A stretch of DNA of 64,000 nt from Ascaphus truei (taxonomy: Eukaryota; Chordata; Amphibia; Anura; Ascaphidae): contig WSYH01000652.1 of assembly GCA_036426205.1 (NCBI GenBank), positions 114,835-178,834 on the forward strand. The letters are read 5' to 3'. The notes below the pieces were generated by a model. The model had not been told where the DNA came from. It saw nothing but the letters and a program-made list of their open reading frames with translations, and did no database searches. The first letter of the stretch is position 1. The number at the start of each line of letters is the position of its first letter. The position numbers and the translations under genes are program-made. This document shows positions 1-11,564 of the stretch, piece after piece.

Positions 1-1020
1 ACCTGCAGGGACCCGCAGGGACCCCTGGAGATCCAGGGGTTCCCGTGGGTCCCTAGGGGCCCCTGCATCTCTGGGGGTCCCAGCATCTCCGGGGGCCCCA
101 CAGGTCTCCGCCTTCCTTCGGTATCGATCCTATGAAATAAAAATAAAATTGCAGCCAGTTTCATTACCTTAGTAAATAACCACTAAGGGTTAAATAGCAG
201 GCACTGCTTTGTTGTTGGTACAGGGGTGGGTGAAGCTTGCAGCTACCCCAGGGTGGAGGTTTATGCCTTGTGGGAGGGTGGCAGTAGAAGTTAACCCCTT
301 CATTATCTTAGTGGTTACAACTGCTAAGTTAATGAAGGGCTTAACCACTCGTGCTACCCTCTCTCAAGGCCTAAACACCCACCCGGGGAAAATACCACTT
401 TCACAGGAATGGGTAAAAGTGCTATTCACCAAAGATGTAATAGAGCTTTTCCCCATTCAAAAAAAATTACAGTGCAAAACAACCCCCCCCTTCAACACCA
501 ACACATGATCTGAACCCCTTCAGTGTACATCTGATGGGGCTCCTCAAGAGCTGCTCCCCTCTGCCCAGGACCAGCGTGCGAAGGGTTGATATTTGCTTGT
601 ACTTTGTGGAACGTCAACCCCACAGACTGGAATATTAATGAGCCAAGAGGACACAAAGAACTGTTAATTTGCAGCTGCATTAATTCTGAACCCCTTCAGT
701 GTACATCTGCGTCGCTCCATAGGTGGACAGACTTTGGTGCAGCCAAAGTGTGTGAGCAGTTTGCTGCCGTTAGCTGATGTTTGGTGATGTTAAAGATTCT
801 CTATTTAACTCTGAAACTCACCAGCCCTTTTATCCCCTTTACCCAATTTTCCAACTCTGTCTATGAAATGTCTGTGATTTGACTGCATAACCTCTGTTCT
901 TTAAATGTAACCATGTATTGTTATCTCTGTGCCCAGGACATACATTGAGAGTTACCTCTCGTTTTCAAGTATTACTTCCGGGTAAAACATTTTGATAAAT
1001 AAAGCATACAGTACAGTAAT
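1..1020. repeat. Unclassified old repeats, no gene
   Basis: No credible coding region is seen. The first 110 bases are C/G-rich and made of short CAGGGACCC / GGGGTCCC-like units. A 25-base stretch beginning TCTGAACCCCTTCAGTG occurs identically at 509-533 and 685-709, so part of this block is internally repeated. Positions about 790-1010 resemble a LINE/SINE 3' tail: a short inverted repeat around GAGAGTTACCTCTC is followed by AATAAA-type sequence at about 999-1006. Family assignment is not possible from the sequence alone. Confidence 0.45.
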
Positions 1021-1740
1021 GGGCAACATTACTATTATCCAGATATTACCACATTCATTTCAGCCTCGGAACCCCCTGCTTCCCGAGTTGCAGGCCGGTA
1101 TGGGGTGCTGGTATCCCCGCAATGTTTACATCTTACGCGTCACATGACTGGGAGATTTAAACGCACAGGAGAAACCGGCACCCCATACACTTTATAAAAA
1201 TTGTGTTTTTTCTTAGTGAATACCGTTTTGACACGTTTTAGTGTGCAGTAAAACAATGCAAAGTCGCTCGCCAATGCACTGATTTTATCGAGGTTTGGTG
1301 AATAGGCCCCGTAAAGCCTAATGGATCCAAAAACTAGGGACGATATATTCCATCGGACTCAATCAGGAGTACGATCTTGTACATTGTACGTAGTATTAGC
1401 CTGAGGGCAAAGAAAAAGGTTGGAATTAAAGTTTGGTCACCCTGAATATAAAATCATCCGATGACTGAAATTGCCCACAATAGATACCCTCTTACCTTTA
1501 GTACAATGGTTCTCAATGTTTATCCTGGTTAATATATTGGCACCCTATTGCCCTTAATGAGGAGAAGTTATCCAGGGTGGTCCTAGTCTTAAAATAAAAA
1601 AGATAAATGCCTTTTGGTACCTCCGAATCTTAAGTGACTCCTATACATTTCCCCATAATAATTGGGTGGAGTTATTTTAATAGGGAATTAATTGATAATA
1701 ACTTAAGCAGTTAATAGTTTTACATTTATTGAGTGCTGCT
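1020..1740. other. Intergenic, no recognisable feature
   Basis: No convincing frame or RNA gene is seen. The part around 1060-1330 is more GC-rich and contains phrases such as GGTGAATAGGCCCC that look repeat-derived, but I cannot name a family. Confidence 0.4.
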
Positions 1741-4190
1741 GACTTTTTTGACTCATGTGCCCTTGTCGATCCACTGCTGGATGAAGGCCTCCCCAATGAT
1801 CTTGCTTCAACACATTTTCAGATTTCATCCTACCATCTTACTTTTGGTAGTCTTGGTATCTAGTTGAGTACCATCCTTGTCCAATGATGATCATTTCTTC
1901 TTGCAATATCTCAGGTCCAATGCCGTTTTCATGTCTTCCCCCTTGTGATAATGTCAGACTTTTGTTTGGTTTTGAACCTATTCATTTTCTTTCCTGTCGG
2001 TCCAAGTTCCACATCCATACGTGAGCATGGGCAGACTACACTGGTTGAAACTTCTTCTTAAGGCACAGTAGTTTCCTTGAAATATTGTCTTGTTTATTCC
2101 AAATGTGCTCAATTCCCTCTTAATTCTCCTATTGATTTAGGAGTATATCAGACTTTATACATTTGTTGAAAATCACTTTGGCCTTGCTGAGATTCATACA
2201 GAGGCCCACATTCTTACTTGCTTTGGGCGAGTTATCCAATTTGTTGCTGTAGGTCTTCTGGACTTGTGTAAAAAATAAAAATGTAATTTACAAATCATAG
2301 GTGATTCAAATATTCCCTGTTCATCTTGATTCCTTTTTCTTCCGAATCTATTGTCTTGAACAATTCGTTGAGTGTTGTAGTGAAAAGTTTTGGTGACATC
2401 CCTTGTTGATTCTTCTCTTGCTTATATCTTCATGTAATCTAATGGATGATGTGACATTTTTATAAACGTTCTATACAATATCAATGTACACGTCTTCAAC
2501 ATGTCTTCTTAATGCATCTAGGACCGCTGTAGTGTAAACAGAATCAAATGCATTTTCATAATCTACAAATCCTAACAACATCATACTTATTTACTTTGGG
2601 ATTTCACTTCTTGTACAACTTGGGTGTGGTCCATTGTGTTGTATCTACTTGTTCTATAGGCTGGGCAAAGATCAGGTTCTTTTGAAGCAGATTAGTGAGT
2701 ATCTTCTTAAAATTCTTGGAAGAAATTGGAAGTACGTAGACTGATTGGTCTGTAGTTCTTGCGGTCTTCCTTCTCTCCTTTCTTGTGGATGAAGAAAACT
2801 ATGGAATTACACAAGTGCTCTGGAATTTTCCTGTTCTTCAAACAGCATGTAAAGGGTTTTGCAAGGATTTTTTCTACTTCTTCCAAGATTTAAGTTGTAA
2901 TTCCATCTTCCATGGGAGCCTTCCTATTCTTCATGGATTTGTTAGCTTTTGTCACTTCTGTATGGATACATGGTATATCATTGGTGGTTTATTCTTGCTT
3001 GCCTTCTGTTGACTTATGCCTTGTGTTCATGTACAATTTCATGCAGAAGTCCTCAACTCTCTTTATGCTAAGTGCACAGTCTTTTATTGTTGATTAATCG
3101 TCTGGTTTGAGTGCAAGGATTTGCTTCTTTCCAATCATAAGTTGCTGCTTTGTCCTCTTTAAGCTTTTGTCTTCAATATGCTTCTTTGCCAAAGGGAGAA
3201 TGAGTGGCACAGTGAATAAAGACACTGACTCTGTAAACAATGACACTGAGTTTGAATCTGGTTCAATTCCAGGTGTCAGGTCCATGTGACCTTGGGCACT
3301 TCACTTTATCTCCTTGTGCCTCTGGTACAAAAGACATACTGTAGATTGTATGCTCATCTAGGAAGGGATTGTGTCTGTAAAAACTTCTACCGTATGTGCT
3401 GTGTACCGCATTTTATATTTTAATTGTGAACAGTTTGAGTCCCATTGGGAGAAAAGCGCGATATGAAATAGTTATTATTATGTTTTTACATCTTCAGTTA
3501 GGCATTTGCAGATTGTCTTGCATAGCTCCGCATATTCCATTTTTATTCTTGCATCTTGAGATTGTTTAATTTCTTGTTGTCTCCTCATTAATTGTTTTGT
3601 TTTATCAGATATTTTCTTATCCTGTTTTTTATTAGCTATTCCGACAGTTTATTTGCTATTTCAACTACTACTGTATCTTCATAAGTTTTTCATAATTGTT
3701 AAAGTGTACCCTTGCATTTCGAGCAAGGTGAAGCAATTTTTCAGTTCAAGTTGAAATTCTCTGCTGTTATTCTTAAGCTTATTGATTGATGTTGATGTTT
3801 TTTGTCTTCTTTTTAATCAGTTTTCTTCTTTCCAACTGTGCATTCAGGTGTAATCGGCAGCAAACCAATCAGTGATCAGTCCTTGTGTTAAAATGGTTAA
3901 GGACTGAACAGTCCTCAATCACGTATTTCTTGTTAGTTAGGATATGTTCAATTTATTTCTTGACTCCCTTCGGTCCATCCCATTTCCATTGATATTTGGA
4001 TTCTTCTTGAAGAATTAATTGAAGATGTAGAAGTTTTCACATTCTGCCAATTCTACCAATTTGTCCCACGTTCTTTCCTGTTACCATAACCTTACCAACT
4101 GATGCTTCATCTTTCTGATGAGCACCAATCTTTGCATTGAAATCTCCCATAATGATCTTAAAGTAACAGTTTCCTTTTTTGTAAAGTTGA
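1740..4190 (-). pseudogene. Decayed RTE-type LINE (endonuclease end + reverse transcriptase)
   Basis: Reading the minus strand in broken frames gives marks of an RTE-clade non-LTR retrotransposon. At 4130-4165 is an APE endonuclease motif (IIMGDFNAKIG). At about 2537-2575 is reverse transcriptase motif A (GFVDYENAFDSV). At 1994-2036 is the late RT phrase LPMLTYGCGTWTD. The order is correct for one element transcribed leftward. Many frameshifts and stops make it an old, dead copy. A SINE at about 3198-3480 interrupts it. The upstream part of its endonuclease continues at 7066-7420, so the copy was probably split by the block at 4190-7080. Clade assignment rests on motif wording, not on a search. 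Confidence 0.7.
3198..3482 (+). repeat. tRNA-derived SINE (CORE/MIR-like)
   Basis: The head resembles a tRNA promoter: an A-box-like GTGGCACAGTGAATAAAG, then a B-box-like GGTTCAATTCC near 3261-3271. A middle section has the CORE-type phrase CTTGGGCACTTCACTT. The tail reads AGCGCGATATGAAATAG followed by TTATTATTATG, a short A/T-rich repeat typical of LINE-mobilised SINEs. The copy lies within the decayed RTE LINE and is therefore younger than it. Two related copies are at about 4275-4495 and 10110-10325. Confidence 0.75.
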
Positions 4191-4274
4191 TTGTTTTATG
4201 GTAGAATTGTAAGGGGGGAGGTTTAAACCTATAACGTAACCCTATTACTTATGCCTATTTCACCCATCTTATTA

Positions 4275-4495
4275 CGTTCGCTCGTTACGTAATCAGGGGC
4301 GCCTGGTTCAATTCCCGGTGTCGGCTCCTTGTAACCTTGGGCAAGTCACTTTATCTCCCTGTGCCTCAGGCACCAAAAACAAAGATTGTAAGCTCCACGG
4401 GGCAGGGACCTGTGCCTGCAAAATGTCTCTGTAAAGTGCTACGTAAAACTAGCAGCGCTATACAAGAAGATGCTATTATTATTATTATCTTTTAT
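4275..4495 (+). repeat. CORE/MIR-like SINE, second copy
   Basis: It shares with the 3198-3482 copy the B-box-like GGTTCAATTCCC, the phrase CTTGGGCAAGTCACTTTATC, the phrase AGATTGTAAGCTCCACGGGG and the 3' tail (GCGCTATACAAGA followed by ATTATTATTATTATC). The 5' tRNA head is shortened. It is better preserved in the core than the first copy. Confidence 0.75.
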
Positions 4496-4620
4496 TTATA
4501 TATTGTAATTAACATTTCCTTCCTGCTGTTCTCGGCTCTGTCTGGGTTTTTCCAATAAACTGATTATTTCCCCATTCAAATTCCAACTGAAACTTTCTGC
4601 TGACAACTGCCATAGAACGC

Positions 4621-4697
4621 AGACTTGTCCAGGGTTCAGAGGGAGCATGAATATCAGGATCACCCCAAAAAGAAAGGAACAAATATAGTGTACTATT
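4621..4697 (+). repeat. Inverted copy of PLE reverse-transcriptase segment (arm 1)
   Basis: These 77 bases are the reverse complement of 6696-6772 with two mismatches. The partner arm lies at the upstream edge of the PLE remnant body at 5656-6776 and encodes part of its reverse transcriptase. The inverted copy lies beyond the opposite, 3' end of the same element. See the findings for interpretation. Confidence 0.85.
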
Positions 4698-5182
4698 GTC
4701 ACACAAACTTGGGGAGGAATTGGGTCTTGGCTCTTTCAGAGTGCCTACTTACAGTGTAGTCAAAAGATATGTGCAGGGAAAATAATATCCGGATGTCTGG
4801 ATCAGGATGTATTTGTTGGTAGTAAATCTCAGGAAAAAGAAAAAAAAGGAGAAAACCGATTGTGCAGACCAAAATCAAATGTATCTTTAAAATAGATGAC
4901 CAACATATGTACTCACATTGTGTACATCTATAATGGACACATAAATGGTGTTGGGCGCCTGAGGTCGTCTCCCGCCTTGGAGGTGGTGTTTTGTGCCGCT
5001 TCCCCGTCTCAAAATTCTCTCCTCACAGTTCTATAGCTGGTTGGCCCTCCGGTCTGGCGTGTCTCGGCACTTCCGGTCGGCTCAAATCACATCCGGTCTT
5101 ATGGATCATGGAGAGGAAGACGGTCTTGGATCGGCAAGTCCTCCTGGCACAGCCTTTCAGCGCCACAGCAAACCTTGGCAGT

Positions 5183-5224
5183 AGCTCTACGCGTTTCACT
5201 GATCTTGTCAGCTTCGTCAGGAGC
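5183..5224 (-). ncRNA. Hammerhead ribozyme candidate, complete core (PLE-associated)
   Basis: The minus strand reads CTGACGA (5220-5214), a stem II, then GAAAC (5197-5193) and GCGTA. This fits a type I hammerhead. Core C3-U4-G5-A6-N7-G8-A9 is intact. Stem II is GCUGA/UCAGU (five pairs including one G-U). G12-A13-A14 is intact. A minimal stem III is A-C/G-U around two bases, and the cleavage site is GUA. Stem I forms GCUC/GAGC. Very short stem III is the known form of hammerheads in Penelope-like elements, which may act as dimers. It lies downstream of the GIY-YIG reading frame on the same strand, where a PLE terminal repeat is expected. Confidence 0.75.
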
Positions 5225-5655
5225 AGCATAGTCCCCATAATGGGTAGTCTAAATTTATAGTGTGTGCAATAAGTACAATTAAACCACAGGTTCTCTCAAT
5301 GAGTACATAATTCTGTGATCAAAATCCTAATTGGTTCACGTCTAAAAATGGTCTTTTTAATTAAATGACAGTAAAACTTTAATACACAAAATAACAACAT
5401 TTCTAAAAGCTTATTAAAATTAACTTATTAACGTAAATACCACATATTAAACCACCAAATTCCTCAGAAATCCATGGAATAGAAAAAGAGAGAGGGAAAA
5501 TCATGAATCAATATGAATTCAAACATAATAAAACGTCAGAAAATATAGATATATAAATCTGGGCAGGAGTGAGGGGAGTGCAAGTGCAAATAACATGCTG
5601 GGGCAGACAGTGCTTCCCACATGGAGTAAAGAAATTCATAATTCAAACAAGGGTA

Positions 5656-6776
5656 TTAATTTAAAAAGGGAGCTAGTTCAAAATCTATATTTAAACCATT
5701 GGGTACAATGTTGTTTAACCGGTGTATCCAAAACATTGCACGCTGCCCTAAATATTTGTCTCTATCTCGACCCCTCAAGTGTTGAAGCACATGTTCAATG
5801 CCCACATATTTTAAACCTCTTGGGTTGGATTGGTAAACTAGGGCAAAGTGTTTTGACACACTATAAGTCATAACACTACGGCTAATATTACTTAAATGCT
5901 CTAGTATTCTCGTTTTAATTGCTCTTTTAGTTTTTCCTACGTATTGTTGGCCACAAGGGCATTCTAGCAAATAGATAACATATTCAGATCTACAATTCAT
6001 ATATTTGTTGATCTAAAAAAAAAAAAAATTATTATTAGATTTTAAAGTTCTTTTTTCTTCTTCTTTATGCTCACAAGCTTTACATGTCAAGCACCCATAA
6101 AAGCCTCCCAATTGTTGGAGCCATCCCTTTAGCTTTTCTTTAGTTTTCCTAAGGGCATTAGGTGCAAGTTGGTTCTTTAAGTTTTGTGCCTTTTAAAAAT
6201 GATATTAGGTTTGTTCAGAATATTGTCTTTTAAGACAGAATCATTTAATAAAACATGCCAGTGTTTTTTTAATGATGTTACCTAATTTATTGGCTTCTCT
6301 ATTATAAGTAGTTAAGAATGCTGTATCAAAATACTTATTCGGTGCTGTTTTTTCTTTTTTTAGGTTTTATTAATTCCTTTCTCTCTAAGCCACTTGCCTT
6401 ATTAGTGCTAAGTTTAAAGTATCCTCATTATAATCCTTTTGTAAAAATCTATTCTTTAAAATTTTACATTGACTTAAAAAGGTATTATCATCTGTGCAAT
6501 TTCTGCGCATTCTTCTAAACTGGCCGTAAGGTACGTTGTCCATCCACTGGGGATGATGACAACTGGAACGTAAAATATAGTTATTATTATCTACTGTTTT
6601 AAAAAATTACATTGTCTTAATTTCTCTGTCATGAATGTAGATAGTAAGATGTAAAAAGTCCAATTCTTCTCTACTAGTTATCAATGTAAATTTAAAATAG
6701 TACACTATATTTGTTCCTTTCTTTTTGGGGTGATCCTGATATTCACGCTCCCTCTGAACCCTGAACAAGTCTGTAT
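5656..6776 (-). pseudogene. Penelope-like element: RT C-terminal half + GIY-YIG endonuclease (PLE-1)
   Basis: The minus strand carries the second half of a PLE polyprotein. From 6776 to about 6300, broken frames give RT-end phrases (EELDFLHLTIYIHDREIKT, SCHHPQWMDNVPYGQFRR, KNRFLQKDYN). About 6190-6000 is a degraded linker. From 6000 to 5656 a clean 114-codon frame encodes the GIY-YIG domain: VIYLLEC, then QQYVGKTKRAIKTRILEH, later GQRAMFWIHRLN and PNGLN. The catalytic tyrosines, arginine and glutamine/asparagine positions look kept, but the RT half has frameshifts and the N-terminal half is missing. PLE RTs copy RNA at nicked or telomere-like DNA; the GIY-YIG domain is thought to nick the target. 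A hammerhead candidate lies downstream at 5183-5224. Confidence 0.85.
6696..6772 (-). repeat. Arm 2 of 77-bp inverted repeat within PLE-1
   Basis: It is the reverse complement of 4621-4697 with two mismatches. In PLE-1 orientation this is the extreme upstream end of the preserved RT sequence, so the truncation point of the element coincides with the end of the inverted copy. Confidence 0.85.
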
Positions 6777-6954
6777 TCTAAAGTGAATCCAAAACAATTC
6801 CCATCAGAGGTTGAAATGATATCCATTACCTAACATATTGCTATTTTTTTTATTTTCACTGTTTGTGTGAGCACTAGATCATATGTGATTTCCACACTGA
6901 TTGGTGATTAAGATAATTTTTCACACTTAATTAATTCATGTGTGTTTAAGCGCA

Positions 6955-7420
6955 GTTCAGATCACCTGGGTTTCTAAACTGCCATAGAACCCCATGCAGG
7001 CAGCTACTGTACTCTGCAGGTTCGATGAGCAGCAGCTCAGCTCTTGCAAAGTCTTGTAACTTACAATTCCTGCATCTTGGAAGGTTGTCAATTTGACTTC
7101 CTTGCAGAAGTCTTCCATTTCATTGTCTGCATGACTTGATGTTGGATCATACACTTGGATTATGTGAAGCCTGTATCGCTTTGTCAACTGAATGGCGAGT
7201 CTGGCTGCTCTTTCTGATGAGCTTTCATACTCCACTATGTTGTTTCTTCATCTCTTATTAAAGATACTCCACTGATTCTAACATTATTTGTACCTCTGTA
7301 ATAAAATAGGTGTCTGCTTTTGTGTTAAATGAAGCCTTCATCTTTTCTTCTAATTTCACTTAGGCCAACAATACTCCATTTAATCTGTTCAAGTTCCTTC
7401 CCTCAAATCCTTATTTCACT
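6955..7420 (-). pseudogene. RTE LINE endonuclease, upstream fragment
   Basis: The minus strand gives the phrases GLSEIRRKDEG (about 7350-7380), then MEYESSSERAARLAIQLTKR and YRLHIIQVYDPTSSHADNEM (7235-7110). These are the RTE endonuclease segment that normally lies directly upstream of the MGDFNAKIG motif found at 4130-4165. Joined conceptually, the two pieces are in correct order with almost no loss, so the 4190-7080 block (SINE-bearing DNA and PLE-1) interrupts one LINE. There are frameshifts near 7240. Confidence 0.7.
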
Positions 7421-7439
7421 GCCTCAAACTAGCAGAAAG

Positions 7440-10105
7440 GTGGCAATGGGTGTTCAGGAAGATGTATAGTGGCTTGAGCAGCATCTACGATGTAACGGAA
7501 AATATGTAGCATGTGTAACAGAGTGTGTAGGGCTACTGAGAGGAACATGGGTAATACAGTAACAGTCAAGTGGCAGCGCCTCGTCCTGAACTATTTTACC
7601 ACACTTTAAAAAAAAAAAGATATTAAGACTCTTGATGCAATAAATAAATTCAACATGAGTGCAATATATTTGTACCTTAAATCACATTTATACTTTGTCA
7701 CACTATTCTTGTTCTCTATTTATTCCCATATGGTAACATGCCTAAATACACTGTATTGAATCTATATTGTGAGCAACTCAAAGATTAAACAGCAAGGGAA
7801 AGCAACATAGCATACTACTAATTTAACCGTGAATGCTGCAACTTAACCAGTCTCTTTGTGATTATTAAAGATTATTATTTAATTTCCCTATATTATATTT
7901 TTTTCACCATGTTTTAATTTTAAATGTTTTTGGTTCTCATATTTCATGTACACTTTAATGGACGGACTATGAACTTGTATGATCAGAATCCGTGGGACAA
8001 CCTAAGTGCTCCAATGTAATCACTTGGGTTATCCTATATAGAAATACATTCACTTTAGATGGCACTCTATTTTCTATTGAAGTTAATCATATTACACCCG
8101 ATAACATATATTTTTTATGATCTCTCACACATTTATTATTACTATATTTATCACAGATTTTCTTATTATATATCTTTTATTATATTATTATTTTCAGTCT
8201 TTTAAGCACCTTTTATTGTTGTTTAGTTTTTTCAAGTATTTGTATAAATCATTTACAATTCCTCATTTGTAAACTTAGCATTCATATACATTTCTGGAGC
8301 AACTTAATTTGTTTATGTAGCCACAGTCCATGTATAAGGTTAGATATCAGGTGAAGTGGAAGTAAAATGTTTACCATCTTGTTGATGTGTAAATCATTAA
8401 GATTGACCCATCAGCTCACAATTACGTCTAGTAGCTTGTTTTACTTTGAGGATGGAGATTAAATAATAAATGCTGCCCTATCTCAACATCGTCATGGTGA
8501 AAAGATGGTAATTTATTCTCACTTTCCTTGACCTCCTTTTATGACTTTATAGGGGAATCTTTGACCTTACAATTAATGTTTTTATATTTGTAATGGTTTT
8601 CTTTGTTTTTCTTTCATTTATCCAACAAAAGTGGAGGTGAGACCAATCTCAATAACTTTTCAAATGAACATTTCTTGTAGTACCTATTGACATGAATTGT
8701 ACATGAACCAAGATAATAAATAAACACATTTAGCACTGTATTTTTAAATTGTTAAAATTCTGAACATCAATTTATCTTTTCTGTAATAAATACAACAGGT
8801 AAGTAATCCAAATTTGAAACAATAACTCTGACATCTATTAATAATATAATGTGGTGCCTTCTGGTTCAGCCTCAAAAATTAGCTCAAAATGTAAACTAGA
8901 TACTGTAGACAAGATGTATTTATGTATTTCTCAATTCACAAAGGTAAAAGTCTTACCGATTGATTAGCTGCTCTACCATAACTCCAAATTTTCACTAAGC
9001 TCAGATCCATCTCATTTGCAGCTGGTCAACTTTACTCAAACTAATAATAAAAAAAGAATTTTGATACTACATCTCCAAGTAGACACCACTGTCTTACCTT
9101 CCACCCTTTACCTTTCAAATTTTCTAATTATTTTGAAAATTATCAAAGAATATACTTCCCAGCTCCCATTCTGCTATAGAGGCATTTCTAACTCAGGTTT
9201 CCAATACTATTATTTTTAATTTCTAAGACAGTTTCCACACTATTTTGCGTGATGATCTCTTAGCCACAGATACACTATACAAGTAGGTCCCAGTTATACA
9301 GGTCATGCATTGGATTTATTATATTCAATGTGTTCCGTGAGCTACATTTCTCTCTTCAATTTTTAAAATGCAGCAACAGCACAACACGAACACAATAAAT
9401 GTGTAAAAAACTGAACCCATCCATTTCTCAAATTCTCTCTCTTACGTTAGGGTACCATTATCTTTTTCACAGGACAAATCTGTAAACTGCAGTGCTATCT
9501 TTGAAAAATTCTAGAATTGTTAAATGCAGTAAATGTATAATAGCTAATTAATTTGCATCAATAGGTATAAAATAAAAATTAGGTTAATTTTGTACTCTTT
9601 GTATAAACAGAAAATTGAATTCTTCATAACAAGAAGTCAGTTAAAATTTGTTTTCATACAGTACATTTACACATACATGCATTCCGAAATATACTGTATA
9701 ATAATTTACTAAATTTACTAGGTCCCCAATAATATGAATAATAGCGGAAAGTCCTCATATTCTGTTTAGATCATTGCCAATGCTCCCAGAGAGTGATTTC
9801 TCCTAAAAACAAGCTATACAGTGATGACATTAAACCACTTACTGACACTCAAGACATAAAACTAATGAAAATTACCTTGATAATTTGATTTAAAGAAATG
9901 CAAGTTCAAATTGCCTCTCAGCATAAATTTAGTGGAAATATGCAGATTTCTGACCATGATACATAGCCCTAATACAGATACATTTTAGCCTGCTTCGCTA
10001 CTGGAGTTACTCTGTCAGCAAAAAATGTCAATAATTTGTTACATTTAAATTAATTTTGGAAACATAAAATTCTGACCTGAATAAATACAAAGCTGCCATT
10101 TCTTT
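7440..10105. other. AT-rich intergenic DNA, no recognisable feature
   Basis: No frame of convincing coding character, no tRNA and no clear repeat is seen. Poly(A)-like runs occur at about 7608. Composition is uniformly AT-rich with no long repeats inside the window, which suggests ordinary intronic or intergenic sequence. Confidence 0.5.
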
Positions 10106-10109
10106 CTTT

Positions 10110-10325
10110 TACATATTTTCCTTATATAGCGCTGACATGTATGCAATGGGTCCATGCCCCATGAGGCTTACAATCTAATTATGGAGCCTGGGTCCCAGGG
10201 ATACTTGCCTAAGGTCACAAGGAGCTGACCCTGGCATTTGAACCATGCTGCACCGTTAAAAATCAGCGTCATTGTTTTTTTGTTTTTTTTTAGTCAGTGC
10301 ATTTACTCACTGAGCCATTCCTTCA
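10110..10325 (-). repeat. CORE/MIR-like SINE, third copy (minus strand)
   Basis: Reading the minus strand, the copy has a damaged head with CTCAGTGAGTAAATGCACTG, then GGTTCAAATGCCAGG (B-box region), CTTAGGCAAGTATCCC, AGATTGTAAGCCTCATGGGG and a tail with CAGCGCTATATAAGGAAA. These match the two plus-strand SINEs at 3198-3482 and 4275-4495. It lacks a long A/T-trinucleotide tail. Confidence 0.7.
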
Positions 10326-10329
10326 GTAC

Positions 10330-11564
10330 TCCATCCTTATCTGAACTCCAAAAACACTGTAAATGACTCCAAAAAAAGGAGTTTAGCGTACAGTAAATGA
10401 ATTATTTTAGAAAGAGTAACAACTAAAAAGAAGGTTGTCTGAAGGTTTTCACCCACAATAGGACTTGGCAGTAATTGAAACTTTGTTAATTGTTTTACAC
10501 ATACGTAGCCTTATGGATGTGATCAAAATAATAATGACTTGCAGGTTAATGAAGACACAATGGCCTCTATTTGAATTGTCATAAATATACTATCCGGTGC
10601 TGAAAAAAATTCACATCTATTGAAATTAATGGTAGTAAACTTTTCTCCAGCTTCTGTAAAGGCTTCACTATTTATTTAATAAGGGCTCATGAAAGACAGC
10701 TAGCGAATAATAAAGATGACGACAACACAAAAGAAAGCACAGTTCTCTCATAGTCAGAAACATAAGCAAAGCAATCAAGAAAAACTGGGATTTATTGTAT
10801 CCTTCTCGTTTTGGCTTACATGTATGTTCCAAACGTACAATAACTGGACCAGGAACAATGTTACAAAATTCATTACAATTATTAACAATGTAAAATGCGT
10901 GACTCACAAATATAAAAAAAGCATAATGCATTAAGTACATGATTATTATTTACTGACATACAAAACCATGCAAAGATACAGTGATGATTATGGATACAGA
11001 GTACAAATTCTAATTTGTTACAATTTACCACAAATTGGAAGTTTTACTGGTAGGTAAAAGCCATCTATAGTCTATTCATGAAATGACAACAGCTGGTGGT
11101 TGTATACCAGTTCCGCTTGAATGTTTAAGCTACACACATAAAGAAGAAAAACGCACAAAAACTAATGTCTTTCTTGCCTTATCAAAATAGGTTATGAAAT
11201 CCAAACAATTTCTTTGTTCATGTTGTAGTTCCATACAAGTTACAATTTCTAGTTCTGTCATCATCAGGCACTTTTATTCAGTCACATGATTATGAAAACT
11301 AAAGAGGATAATTTTGACATTTCTTGGTACAGACATTCATCATTTACAACTATTATTTACCAAAAAAAAACCCAGAAATATATATGCAATAATAACCTGT
11401 TTCAGGCTAAAAATGGCCTGCATTACAGAACAGTTTATTTAAGGTGGATAAGTAAAATATCTTTGATGTTTTCTTATAGAATGCTGTGGGGATTGCAATA
11501 CGATGCTTTTCAAAACCAGTTTCACATCTTACAAAATCTTTCAACCTAGTATTGTGAATAGCAT
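10330..11564 (-). other. AT-rich stretch, possible 3' untranslated region of the candidate exon
   Basis: There is no coding signal or repeat. If the exon at 11565-11639 is real, this minus-strand sequence downstream of its stop codon would hold the 3' untranslated region. AATAAA-type signals on the minus strand are visible near 10672 and 11274. The stretch contains no transposon fragment that I recognise, unlike most of the window, which would fit a constrained UTR. This is inference. Confidence 0.3.

Noticed and set aside
940..1005. Inverted inner segment in a LINE/SINE-like 3' tail
   Set aside because: From memory, related tails seem to carry the hairpin in the other orientation, but no second copy in this window allows a check.
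3198..4495. tRNA genes suggested by B-box-like sequences
   Set aside because: The sequences cannot fold as cloverleaves and belong to SINEs with CORE-like bodies and A/T-rich tails.
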